Assembly (NCBI GenBank): GCA_001790575.1
Contig: MGCV01000018.1
Coordinates: forward strand, 1 to 50,468
Direction: 5' to 3'
DNA length: 50,468 bases
Origin: Candidatus Saccharibacteria bacterium RIFCSPHIGHO2_12_FULL_47_17
Lineage (GTDB): Bacteria; Patescibacteriota; Saccharimonadia; Saccharimonadales; UBA10212
Part shown: positions 20,964-28,559 of the stretch, piece after piece
Layout of the letters: every line of letters begins with the position of its first letter
Numbering within the stretch: position 1 is the stretch's first letter
Position numbers and translations under genes: made by a program
The notes under the pieces: generated by a model
Told to the model about the DNA's origin: nothing
The model's input: the letters and a program-made list of their open reading frames with translations, nothing else
The model's database searches: none

Positions 20964-21341
20964 ATGGCTGATATAAAGCCGAGAATTCGCAAGGCGCCCA
21001 CGGTCCGCGAAACCGTTGAGACAAAGTCGGGTCAAGATCGAGTTCCGAAAGCGCCGAGATTTAAAATTTTATCTAAAGCCGCCAGTGGCCTGACCTTCTT
21101 GAAGCCTGTATTCAGAGCTCTTGGAGTAATTCTTCTCCCTATCAAAAAGATTTTGGGTTGGCTGGTGCCACGTTATTTCGTCAATGCCTGGCATGAGGTC
21201 AAACAAGTCACTTGGACAACTAGGCGAGAGACTTGGCGGCTGACTTTTGCAGTTTTTTTGTTTGCCCTGATATTTGGTTCGCTAATCGCAGGGGTCGATA
21301 AAGTGCTTGATGAGTTCTTTAAGAAAGTAATTTTAAAGTAA
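20964..21341 (+). CDS. secE: Preprotein translocase subunit SecE
   Basis: SecE clamps SecY in the membrane; 125 residues. The first ~50 are polar and extend the short bacterial form. The family motif FVNAWHEVKQVTWTTRRETWRL precedes a single membrane segment, FAVFLFALIFGSLIAGV. It lies before nusG and rplK, the standard order. Confidence 0.94.
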   Translation: MADIKPRIRKAPTVRETVETKSGQDRVPKAPRFKILSKAASGLTFLKPVFRALGVILLPIKKILGWLVPRYFVNAWHEVKQVTWTTRRETWRLTFAVFLFALIFGSLIAGVDKVLDEFFKKVILK

Positions 21342-21353
21342 ATAAGGAAGGTT

Positions 21354-21896
21354 ATGAATAAGCGTTACGATTCAAGCAAGCAATGGTATGCCATTCACAC
21401 TTATTCTGGTTATGAAGAAAAGGTAGCCGAGAGTATTCGCCAGAGGGCCGAATCGCTTGATATGGGTGACAAGATCTTCCTGGTGCTGGTTCCAAAAGAA
21501 AAGATGATTGAGATTAAAAACGGCAAGCGCAAGGTTGTTGAAAAACGAATCTTCCAAGGCTACGTTTTAGTCGAGATGAAATTATCTGAAGATGCTTGGT
21601 ATATTGTCCGCAACACACCCAACGTTACTGGTTTTGTGGGCACCGGTACCGAACCGACACCACTCGAAGAAGACGAGATCGAAAAAATCATGAAGCGCAT
21701 GGGTCGCGAGGAACCAAAGCACAAGTTCGATTATCGGGTCGGCGAGGTCGTCAATATTATCGATGGTCCGTTCAAGGGCTTTGACGGCGCTATTAATGAA
21801 ATTGACGCCCAAAAGGGTAAACTAAAAGTACTGGTTAATATGTTCGGCCGCGAAACACCAGTCGAACTCGACGGTCTACAGGTCAAGCGAGTTTAG
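21354..21896 (+). CDS. nusG: Transcription termination/antitermination factor NusG
   Basis: 180 residues. The NGN domain shows WYAIHTYSGYEEKVAESI, IFQGYVLVEM and RNTPNVTGFVG; the KOW domain shows VGEVVNIIDGPFKGFDGAI. It binds RNA polymerase and links it to Rho or ribosomes. AAGGAAGG-like sequence precedes the ATG. Followed by rplK after 9 nt. Confidence 0.96.
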   Translation: MNKRYDSSKQWYAIHTYSGYEEKVAESIRQRAESLDMGDKIFLVLVPKEKMIEIKNGKRKVVEKRIFQGYVLVEMKLSEDAWYIVRNTPNVTGFVGTGTEPTPLEEDEIEKIMKRMGREEPKHKFDYRVGEVVNIIDGPFKGFDGAINEIDAQKGKLKVLVNMFGRETPVELDGLQVKRV

Positions 21897-21905
21897 GAGT
21901 AATTT

Positions 21906-22334
21906 ATGGCTAAGATAGTTAGCGCAAGTTTAAAGATAAAAATCCGGGGCGGTCAAGCTAACGCCGGACCGCCGGTTGGTAGCACGCTTGGGCAATACGG
22001 CGTTAATATGATGGATTTCGTAAATCCGTTTAACGAACAAACCAAGGACCGGATGGGCCAAAATCTAACGGTTCATATCAAAATTTATGAAGACCGAACT
22101 ATGGATTGGCGGATTGTCGGCACACCCACTGATGAACTGATACTGGCAGCTTTAAAAGAGGACAAAGGCTCTGGCGAACCAAATAAGGCCAAGCTGGAAA
22201 AGAAACTTAGCCAGACGCAGCTGACTGAAATTGCCCAAGCCAAAGCTGCAGATATGAATACTAAAGATGTTGAGGCTGTTAGAAAAATGGTAGCCGGTAC
22301 GGCTCGGAGTATGGGGGTAGAGATAGAAATGTAA
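21906..22334 (+). CDS. rplK: 50S ribosomal protein L11
   Basis: L11 of the GTPase-associated centre; 142 residues. ASLKIKIRGGQANAGPPVGS, LGQYGVNMMDFVNPFN and the C-terminal AGTARSMGVEIE are diagnostic. GGAG lies 7 nt before the ATG. A strong GC hairpin follows the gene. Confidence 0.97.
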   Translation: MAKIVSASLKIKIRGGQANAGPPVGSTLGQYGVNMMDFVNPFNEQTKDRMGQNLTVHIKIYEDRTMDWRIVGTPTDELILAALKEDKGSGEPNKAKLEKKLSQTQLTEIAQAKAADMNTKDVEAVRKMVAGTARSMGVEIEM

Positions 22335-22353
22335 CTAAATTAATGAAGTGGGA

Positions 22354-22380
22354 CCCCGCCCTTTCTGAGAAAGGGCGGGG
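22354..22380 (+). promoter_or_regulatory. Perfect GC-rich hairpin between rplK and rplA
   Basis: CCCCGCCCTTTC and GAAAGGGCGGGG pair over 12 bp with a TGA loop. No T-run follows (GCTTGAACC), so it is not a standard intrinsic terminator. It sits 23 nt before the rplA start. It may set the ratio of L11 to L1 or mark a processing site. Confidence 0.7.
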
Positions 22381-22403
22381 GCTTGAACCACAAAGGAGTA
22401 ACG

Positions 22404-23387
22404 ATGGTAGATAAGAAAACGGGCGTAAAACCTAAGCAAGCAAAAAGCGAAAAGCCAAAAGCGAAAAGCCAGGAAAAACCAGCTGTTGAGAAAAAGGCAG
22501 AGGTTAAAGCCGACCCAGAGACAGCCACAGCTGCTATTGAAGAAAATGAGGTTGAGGCTAAACCAACTACGAAAGCCGGCAAAAGAAGCCCTAAAGCCCT
22601 AAAGGAAGAGCAGGAAAAACAGGCCAAAGAAGAACGAAAAGCCAAAGTGGTTGCCGGTGAAGCCGAAGCCAAGCCCAAGCCTAAACAAAAACCGCCGCGC
22701 TCCAAGCTAGAACGTGCCGGCAAGAAATACCGCCAAGTAGCGAAATTGATTGAAAAAGATAAAGTCTATGAACTGGCTGAAGCCATCGAGCTAGCCATTA
22801 AAACCAGTCTGGTCAAATTCGACGCTTCGGTGGAGATACATTTTAACCTCAATGTTGACCCCAAAATGGCTGATCAAAATGTTAGGGACATCGTTAATTT
22901 GCCGTCTGGAACAGGTAAAACCGTCAGAGTGGCTGTTTTTGCTGAAGAGGAAGAAGCTAAAATAGCCAAAGAGGCTGGTGCTGTCATTACCGGCAGTGAT
23001 GCTTTATTGGCCAAACTTGACCACGGTGAGCTAGATTTTGATATTTTAATCACAACTTCATCACTCATGCCAAGACTTGGTAAATATGCCAAAATCCTCG
23101 GACCGAAAGGGTTGATGCCTAATCCTAAAAGCGGTACCATCACGGCTGATATTGCCGGCGCTGTTAAGGCGGCCAAAACCGGCAAGGTTGAATATCGAGT
23201 TGATCAGGCCGGTATTGTCCATCTAGCGATTGGTAAGGTTAGTTTTGGTAAAGACAAGCTTGTGGCCAATGCCGAGGCAGTAGTTGCTAGTGTCAAGACT
23301 GCCAAGCCGGCTTCTGTCAAAGGTGCTTACATAGATTCGGTTTACCTATCAACTAGCATGGGACCGTCAATCCGGACGGCCGTTTAG
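22404..23387 (+). CDS. rplA: 50S ribosomal protein L1 with long N-terminal extension
   Basis: L1 of the ribosomal stalk; 327 residues against a usual ~230. The core starts near SKLERAGKKYRQVAKL and has KFDASVEIHFNLNVDP, LPSGTGKTVRVAVFAE, LGPKGLMPNPKSGTI and SVYLSTSMGPSIRT. The first ~95 residues are Lys/Glu/Ala-rich and low in complexity. The ATG at 22404 follows AAGGAG; the in-frame TTG at 22383 is in the hairpin tail and is rejected. Confidence 0.94.
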   Translation: MVDKKTGVKPKQAKSEKPKAKSQEKPAVEKKAEVKADPETATAAIEENEVEAKPTTKAGKRSPKALKEEQEKQAKEERKAKVVAGEAEAKPKPKQKPPRSKLERAGKKYRQVAKLIEKDKVYELAEAIELAIKTSLVKFDASVEIHFNLNVDPKMADQNVRDIVNLPSGTGKTVRVAVFAEEEEAKIAKEAGAVITGSDALLAKLDHGELDFDILITTSSLMPRLGKYAKILGPKGLMPNPKSGTITADIAGAVKAAKTGKVEYRVDQAGIVHLAIGKVSFGKDKLVANAEAVVASVKTAKPASVKGAYIDSVYLSTSMGPSIRTAV

Positions 23388-23461
23388 TCAATCTTGCTTA
23401 TGCTTGCCGACTTTAATCACCATAAGTTAGACTTTTAGTTACTAATAAACCAGGAGTGAAA

Positions 23462-24175
23462 GTGGGAGTCTACAGCAACCTACAAATCAGGCAAGCCGTG
23501 GCCGAAGGTCACATTGTTTGCCGACCTTTTAATCCAAAGCATGTATCCTATGCTAGCTTGGACGTCACGCTCGGCCACTACTACTATCGAACCGAAAAAG
23601 TTGGCGACAAAAGGGTCTATAATCCATTCGATAAAAGTGACGTACTTCGCTATTTTGAAGGACCTTATCAAGCCGTAAGACACAAGGATTGGTGCCAGCT
23701 TAATGGTGTTCAGTTACTGGCTGGCATCCCAGCCAATCACCTTGTTATCCCGCTTAAACCTGGCGAGCGCCTTTTAGGCCACACTCATGAATTTTTCGGC
23801 ATAAAACCGCCAGGTGCTTTTGAGCTTAAATCACGTTCCAGCTGGGGACGAAATGGCATTGCTGTTTGTTTTGACGCCGGCTGGGTGGATCCTGGTTATA
23901 TTAATCGTCTAACGCTTGAAATTTATAACCTCAACCAAAAGGACATCATCCTATTACCAGTTGGTGAGAGAATAGCCCAAGCGGTTTTCCACGAAACCGG
24001 ACCGGTGGAAGGCAGTTATGGTATTGGTCGTGGCCAAGGTTTTTCTGGCAAATATCAGTCTGGTAGTAATCTCGACAAAATTATAAAGCAGTGGTCGCCA
24101 GACCAAATGCTGCCTAAAGCTTACAAAGACTCACGCACTAAACCACCAAAAATTGAAGGCTTAAAAGCCCTTTAA
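23462..24175 (+). CDS. dcd: dCTP deaminase / dUTPase-family protein
   Basis: 237 residues. The conserved trimer core shows KSRSSWGRNGIAVCFDAGWVDPGYINRLTLEIYN and LPVGERIAQAVFHETG, as in dCTP deaminases. They convert dCTP to dUTP, feeding dTMP synthesis; some also hydrolyse dUTP. Two GTGs are possible; 23462 is chosen because AGGAG lies 5 nt upstream. It is next to tmk, which fits a pyrimidine-deoxynucleotide pair. Confidence 0.85.
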   Translation: MGVYSNLQIRQAVAEGHIVCRPFNPKHVSYASLDVTLGHYYYRTEKVGDKRVYNPFDKSDVLRYFEGPYQAVRHKDWCQLNGVQLLAGIPANHLVIPLKPGERLLGHTHEFFGIKPPGAFELKSRSSWGRNGIAVCFDAGWVDPGYINRLTLEIYNLNQKDIILLPVGERIAQAVFHETGPVEGSYGIGRGQGFSGKYQSGSNLDKIIKQWSPDQMLPKAYKDSRTKPPKIEGLKAL

Positions 24176-24182
24176 GCTAACT

Positions 24183-24974
24183 ATGAATCACCCGGGGTTA
24201 TTTATCGTAATCGAAGGTTCCGATGGCGCTGGCAAGTCCACTCAACTTAAATTGACCGAAGGCCGTCTGCTGGCTCTTGGTTATGAAGTTGCCACTGTTA
24301 GCTTTCCGCGCTACCGAGCCAAATCAAGCTATTTTATCAGGCAGTATTTAGCCGGCGCCTACGGCCCGGCCTCAGAAATCAGTCCCTACACGGCTTCGCT
24401 TTTCTATGCCGTCGATAGATACGAGGCAGCCGCCAAAATCAGAAATGCTTTAAGCGAGGCAAAAATAGTGCTGGCTGATCGTTATGTCGGCTCCAATATG
24501 GCGCATCAAGGCTCGAAATTTGCCTCGCACGGCGAAAAACGCGGTTTTTTTATATGGGCAGAAAGTTTGGAATTTGAATTACTCGGCATTCCTCGGCCGG
24601 ACATTAATATTTATCTTCATCTGCCTACAGACATATCTGTGCAACGGATTAATTCTCGCGCCAAAGAAGCTTCTTTATCGACCGACGAACATGAAAAAGA
24701 TCACACCCATCTGAAAAATACGGTTGAGACATATGAGCTGCTTTGCAAGTTGTTCCCCAAAGATTTTATTAGGATAAACTGTAGCGCAGCTGGCCGGCAA
24801 CTGGCCGTGAAGGAAGTCAGCGATAAGTTATGGCAAGTTATAAAACCTCTTTTGCCACCTAATCCGCCGAATAAATCCAGATCACTGACTGTCAAACTGG
24901 TATCAGAACATACTACCCAAAGAGGCGATCCCAAAAATCGGACAAAAAACCGTCGTCGGTCAAAGAAAAAATAA
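24183..24974 (+). CDS. tmk: Thymidylate kinase
   Basis: Phosphorylates dTMP to dTDP; 263 residues. P-loop GSDGAGKST at residues 12-20, the TMP-binding FPRYRAKSS, the DRYVGSNMAHQGSK motif and DINIYLHLPTDIS are present. The last ~45 residues are a basic, Pro/Lys/Arg-rich tail not typical of the family. The ATG follows dcd by 7 nt; they are probably one transcript. Confidence 0.9.
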   Translation: MNHPGLFIVIEGSDGAGKSTQLKLTEGRLLALGYEVATVSFPRYRAKSSYFIRQYLAGAYGPASEISPYTASLFYAVDRYEAAAKIRNALSEAKIVLADRYVGSNMAHQGSKFASHGEKRGFFIWAESLEFELLGIPRPDINIYLHLPTDISVQRINSRAKEASLSTDEHEKDHTHLKNTVETYELLCKLFPKDFIRINCSAAGRQLAVKEVSDKLWQVIKPLLPPNPPNKSRSLTVKLVSEHTTQRGDPKNRTKNRRRSKKK

Positions 24975-24979
24975 AGATG

Positions 24980-25008
24980 TTGAGAAACAGTCGCGCCTGT
25001 GTTAAGAT
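24980..25008 (+). promoter_or_regulatory. Predicted promoter for rplJ-rplL
   Basis: TTGAGA, a 17-nt spacer, TAAGAT. The predicted start at about 25015 is just before the L10 leader. Confidence 0.7.
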
Positions 25009-25018
25009 TTCATCTATT

Positions 25019-25095
25019 GACCGAAGACAGTAGCTTCCCGCCCTTTTAAGTGACAATCAATGGTAAAAGAACGGGATTAATCTGCTACCGAGGTA
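25019..25095 (+). promoter_or_regulatory. L10 ribosomal protein leader
   Basis: Matches the known L10 leader by eye: GACCGAAGACAGTAG at the 5' end, a hairpin arm with TCCCGCCCTT and AACGGGA, and CTGCTACCGAGGT at the 3' end pairing back with ACAGTAG. L10 (with L12) binds this fold and represses its own operon, an established mechanism. A terminator follows, so regulation is probably by attenuation. Confidence 0.82.
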
Positions 25096-25118
25096 AAGAA
25101 ATTTTTTACTGGACTAGT

Positions 25119-25146
25119 CTTTGGTTTAAAACCAAAGTTTTTTTAA
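25119..25146 (+). terminator. Attenuator terminator of the L10 leader
   Basis: Stem CTTTGGTTT/AAACCAAAG with a tiny loop and seven T residues, ~24 nt before the rplJ GTG. Confidence 0.82.
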
Positions 25147-25169
25147 TTTTAGCTGAATGAGAGGACACT

Positions 25170-25700
25170 GTGGCTCGAACTAAGGAATCGAAAAATCAAG
25201 TAGTTGATGAGGTTAAAGCGCATCTGGGATCGTCAAAGTTGACGGTGGCGGCCCGATACAGCGGCACAGCTGTCAAAGACATGCAAATTCTTCGGCGTGA
25301 AGCCAGCGCTGGCGGTACTAAGATTATGGTTGTCAAAAACCGGCTTTTCAAAAAAGCGCTTACAGACATTGGATTTAATGAGGCTGCCGCAAACATGCCG
25401 TTGACCGGACAGCTGATATATGCCTTTAGCGATGCTGATGAAGTCGCGCCAGCCCAAGTGCTGGCCAATTTTGCGAAGACTAATCCGCAAATCGAACTGG
25501 TCAGTGGCTTAAACGGTGATGGACAAATTTTAGAGTCCAGCGACTTAACTGCCTTGGCCAGTTTGCCAACCAAGGAGCAACTGCACGCTCAACTGACTGG
25601 CACACTTGGCGCACCTTTCAACAATTTCATCAGTGCCTTGGTCGCCAGCAATCGTCGGATATTGTATTTACTCAACGCTAGAGTGCAACAAGCAAGTTAA
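25170..25700 (+). CDS. rplJ: 50S ribosomal protein L10
   Basis: L10, base of the L7/L12 stalk; 176 residues, normal. VDEVKAHLGSSKLTVAARYSGTAVKDM, KIMVVKNRLFKKAL and the C-terminal helix that holds L12 dimers (NNFISALVASNRRILYLLNAR) are present. It begins with GTG, preceded by GAGAGGA. Regulated by the leader and attenuator above. Confidence 0.95.
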   Translation: MARTKESKNQVVDEVKAHLGSSKLTVAARYSGTAVKDMQILRREASAGGTKIMVVKNRLFKKALTDIGFNEAAANMPLTGQLIYAFSDADEVAPAQVLANFAKTNPQIELVSGLNGDGQILESSDLTALASLPTKEQLHAQLTGTLGAPFNNFISALVASNRRILYLLNARVQQAS

Positions 25701-25726
25701 ATTAACTAAAGGAGAAGGAGAATAAT

Positions 25727-26305
25727 ATGGTAAATAGCGAAAATGATAACGAACAAAAAGAAGATGCAAAAGCGCAGACTCATGAAAAGGATAAGACAGA
25801 ACAAAACCCCGAACCGGCGGAAAAGGCGGCCGAAGCCCCAACCGAAGTCTCAAAAGAAGAGACTAAATCTGAGCCGAAGGCTGAGCCTGAAAGTAAACCG
25901 GCAAAGCCAAAAGCCCAAATTCCTAAAGAGTTTGAATCGCTTATCAAAGAACTCGATAAGATGACTGCTTTAGAGGTAAGTAAGTTTGTTAAAGTCTTGG
26001 AAGAGCATTGGGGTGTTAGTGCAGCCGCACCAGCAGTGGCGGTGGCTGGTCCAGCAGCCGGCGCTGAAGGTGCGGCGCCAGTCTCTGAAGAAAAAAGTGA
26101 GTATGATGTAATACTCAAAGATCCCGGCGCCCAGAAAGTAGCCGTCATCAAAGCCGTTAAGGACGTAACTGGCCTCGGTTTAGGCGAAGCCAAAGCCATC
26201 GTTGATGGTGCACCAAAGGCCGTTAAAGAAAAAGTTAAGAAGGATGAAGCCGAGGAGGCTAAGAAAACTTTGGAAGAGGCCGGCGCAACAGTCGAACTAG
26301 CCTAA
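25727..26305 (+). CDS. rplL: 50S ribosomal protein L7/L12 with N-terminal extension
   Basis: L7/L12, the stalk protein that recruits translational GTPases; 192 residues against the usual ~125. The N-terminal dimer domain starts near [25 protein letters not shown], followed by an Ala/Pro/Gly hinge and the C-terminal domain with [25 protein letters not shown]. The first ~65 residues are acidic and low in complexity. AAGGAGAAGGAG precedes the ATG. Confidence 0.94.
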   Translation: MVNSENDNEQKEDAKAQTHEKDKTEQNPEPAEKAAEAPTEVSKEETKSEPKAEPESKPAKPKAQIPKEFESLIKELDKMTALEVSKFVKVLEEHWGVSAAAPAVAVAGPAAGAEGAAPVSEEKSEYDVILKDPGAQKVAVIKAVKDVTGLGLGEAKAIVDGAPKAVKEKVKKDEAEEAKKTLEEAGATVELA

Positions 26306-26326
26306 CTATCAGCTTGCTGGCCAAAA

Positions 26327-26361
26327 ATATCCGGAGGTTTATATAGCTTCGGATATTTTTT
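26327..26361 (+). terminator. Intrinsic terminator after rplL
   Basis: Stem ATATCCGGAG/CTTCGGATAT with one G-U, 10-nt loop and a T-run. Confidence 0.88.
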
Positions 26362-26438
26362 ATGTCCAATATTCAAAATTCATCTAACCGATTGGGGGCA
26401 CGAGTAAAAAAATTATCCACAATATGCGACTTGACACT

Positions 26439-26467
26439 TTGACGCATCTAAACACCTATGGTACGAT
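26439..26467 (+). promoter_or_regulatory. Predicted promoter for the conserved unknown gene
   Basis: TTGACG, a 17-nt spacer, TACGAT. TTATCCACA, identical to the Escherichia coli DnaA-box consensus, occurs 18 nt upstream (26413-26421). Confidence 0.6.
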
Positions 26468-26530
26468 TGCTCGGAGAAGTCTTAAGTTCAAACAAATACC
26501 TGAATACAAGACTTGGGTAGGATAAACAAA

Positions 26531-27043
26531 ATGGCAGACATACCAGAAAAACAAGTAAAACGCCTAAAAGCTTTAATCGTCGAGGCCGAAACCTCTCTAG
26601 CAGCCGCCAAAGAGCTGTTAGTGAGTCTGGTTGGCGATGATAAGGTATTGACTGAAAAAGTCAAAGACGCGGCGCTTGGTAAAGTCATTGAGGGCGTTTT
26701 TGATGGTCAAACCATGGTCGGTTCTGATGGTAAAACTTATCCAGTGCCTGCCAACTATGCTAGTAAGTCTAAGTTAGTCCAAGGCGACATTCTTAAACTT
26801 ACCATCGGCGATGATGGGTCTTTTATGTATAAGCAAATTGGTCCGATTCCTCGTAAACAGTTGGTTGGTATCTTGTCTCAAAAAGATGGGCATTACTTTG
26901 TCGATGTTGGCAAAAAACAGTATCGAGTGCTTCTGGCCAGCGTGACTTACTTTAAGGCCAAACCAAGCGATCAGGTGAGTGTTAATGTACCGGCTGATGA
27001 CAGTGTCAACGTCGAATGGGCCGCTTTGGAAGCCGCACTTTAG
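26531..27043 (+). CDS. Conserved-looking hypothetical protein, coiled coil plus beta domain
   Basis: 170 residues, family not named. The N-terminus (residues 1-50) is helical and charged: EKQVKRLKALIVEAETSLAAAKELLVSL. The rest is beta-rich: VIEGVFDGQTMVGSDGKTYPVP, QGDILKLTIGDDGSFMYKQIGPIPRKQLVGIL and YRVLLASVTYFKAKPSD. From memory, similar proteins occur widely in CPR genomes, but I cannot confirm. No membrane segment. The ATG at 26531 follows GTAGGAT; the upstream TTG is less likely. It has its own promoter. Confidence 0.7.
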   Translation: MADIPEKQVKRLKALIVEAETSLAAAKELLVSLVGDDKVLTEKVKDAALGKVIEGVFDGQTMVGSDGKTYPVPANYASKSKLVQGDILKLTIGDDGSFMYKQIGPIPRKQLVGILSQKDGHYFVDVGKKQYRVLLASVTYFKAKPSDQVSVNVPADDSVNVEWAALEAAL

Positions 27044-27120
27044 GTCGGGCTACAACATTTCCTATTTAGAAAGAAACACAACAGTCTTTGTAGCCCAAGA
27101 AAGCTATAATATAGGTAGCG

Positions 27121-28557
27121 ATGGGGCAGGCCTTATATCGGAAATATCGACCGCGTAAATTCTCACAAATTGTCGGCCAAGATGCAATTGTTGACACGCT
27201 AATCAAGGCAATTAAATCTGGTCGTATTAGCCATGCTTATTTATTTAGTGGTCCGAGAGGCGTCGGCAAGACTAGTGTAGCCCGAATTCTAGCCCACGAG
27301 GTTAATAAATTACCTTATACCGATGAGGCTATACATTTAGACATCATTGAAATTGATGCTGCTAGCAACCGCCGCATAGATGAAGTCAGGAATTTACGCG
27401 ATAAGATTCATATCGTCCCAACGGCCGCCAAGTTTAAGGTTTATATCATCGATGAAGTTCACATGTTAACTAAAGAAGCCTTTAACGCTCTTTTAAAGAC
27501 CCTGGAGGAACCGCCAACCCATTGCATCTTTATCCTGGCCACAACTGAGCCGCATAAATTACCCGAAACAATTGTCAGTCGCACCCAGCAATTTAGCTTT
27601 AAACCGGTTGGCGTGGTGGTAGCGACCGATCATATTAATCACATTGCCAAAACCGAAAAAATTGATGTCGAGCCAGAAGCGTTAGAGTTATTGGCCGAAT
27701 TTGGTGAAGGTAGTTTCCGCGATAGTATCAGCCTACTTGATCAAGTCAGCGGCCTTAGCGGCAAAATAACAGCTGATAGGCTACGTGACCTGCTCGGTTT
27801 GCCAACTCGGCAGCTAGTAGAGCAGTTTAAAAAAGCAACTGCCGGCGGTAATTTGAGCGAGATTTTAAAACTAGCAGGCGACTTTCGCGATCAAGCTGTC
27901 AATCCGGTTTACATTGCTAAACAACTAGCCAGATCGCTCCGCGATGATTTGATAGACGCCAAGCCAGATTATGCCCTTTGGCTAACAGAATTTTTGAAAC
28001 AGTTGAGCGAGGTTTCGGCCTTTAAGCAACCAGCCGAAAAATTAGAAATAGTTTTGCTAGAGGCTACAGTCAAATCTCCGGCCTATAAACAATCAGGGCA
28101 GCACGTAGCTCAAACAATCGACAATGCAAATACAGCAGAAGCGCGCTCTGAACCCACACATCCAAAAAAATCAACAGCAAAAGCAAACGGCCACCGAAAC
28201 TTAAAGGGTCATTTCTCGCTAGAGCTTTGGCCTAATGTCCTAGCTGCCGTCAAAGACCAAGCTGGCCCGTTACATTCAGCACTCCGTTTGGCAGCACCAG
28301 ATTATGAAGATGGTGTATTGAAACTAGGCTTTAGCTTTCCGTTGCACCGCAATAAAGCCAAAAAGGCCGAAAATCTCCAACTGCTTGGTCAAATTATTCG
28401 CCGTCTTAGCGGCGAGAACGTTATGATCGATTGCGTAGTTGATAAAAATAAACCGCTCAAAATTACCTTAGCTGATGGCAGTAGACATCCGCCACCTGCT
28501 AATGAGCTTCAAACCATAAGCAATATTTTCGGCCCGTCCGAAATGCTAGAATCATAA
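27121..28557 (+). CDS. dnaX: DNA polymerase III subunit gamma/tau, zinc-module-free
   Basis: Clamp-loader ATPase; 478 residues. Walker A GPRGVGKTS at 44-52, Walker B DEVH at 111-114, NALLKTLEEPP and SRT at 153-155. The four zinc cysteines normally found between Walker A and B are missing; the segment reads AHEVNKLPYTDEAIHLDIIE. The C-terminal third is Lys-rich then a tau-like domain. A_AAA_AAA at 28164-28170 lies in the phase needed for -1 slippage and leads to a stop at 28233, which would give a ~370-residue short form. Leaderless start: TATAAT 10 nt upstream. Confidence 0.94.
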   Translation: MGQALYRKYRPRKFSQIVGQDAIVDTLIKAIKSGRISHAYLFSGPRGVGKTSVARILAHEVNKLPYTDEAIHLDIIEIDAASNRRIDEVRNLRDKIHIVPTAAKFKVYIIDEVHMLTKEAFNALLKTLEEPPTHCIFILATTEPHKLPETIVSRTQQFSFKPVGVVVATDHINHIAKTEKIDVEPEALELLAEFGEGSFRDSISLLDQVSGLSGKITADRLRDLLGLPTRQLVEQFKKATAGGNLSEILKLAGDFRDQAVNPVYIAKQLARSLRDDLIDAKPDYALWLTEFLKQLSEVSAFKQPAEKLEIVLLEATVKSPAYKQSGQHVAQTIDNANTAEARSEPTHPKKSTAKANGHRNLKGHFSLELWPNVLAAVKDQAGPLHSALRLAAPDYEDGVLKLGFSFPLHRNKAKKAENLQLLGQIIRRLSGENVMIDCVVDKNKPLKITLADGSRHPPPANELQTISNIFGPSEMLES

Positions 28558-28559
28558 AA

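Noticed and set aside
26413-26421. Replication origin near dnaX
   Set aside because: Only one DnaA box, no cluster or AT-rich unwinding region, and no dnaA gene in the window.
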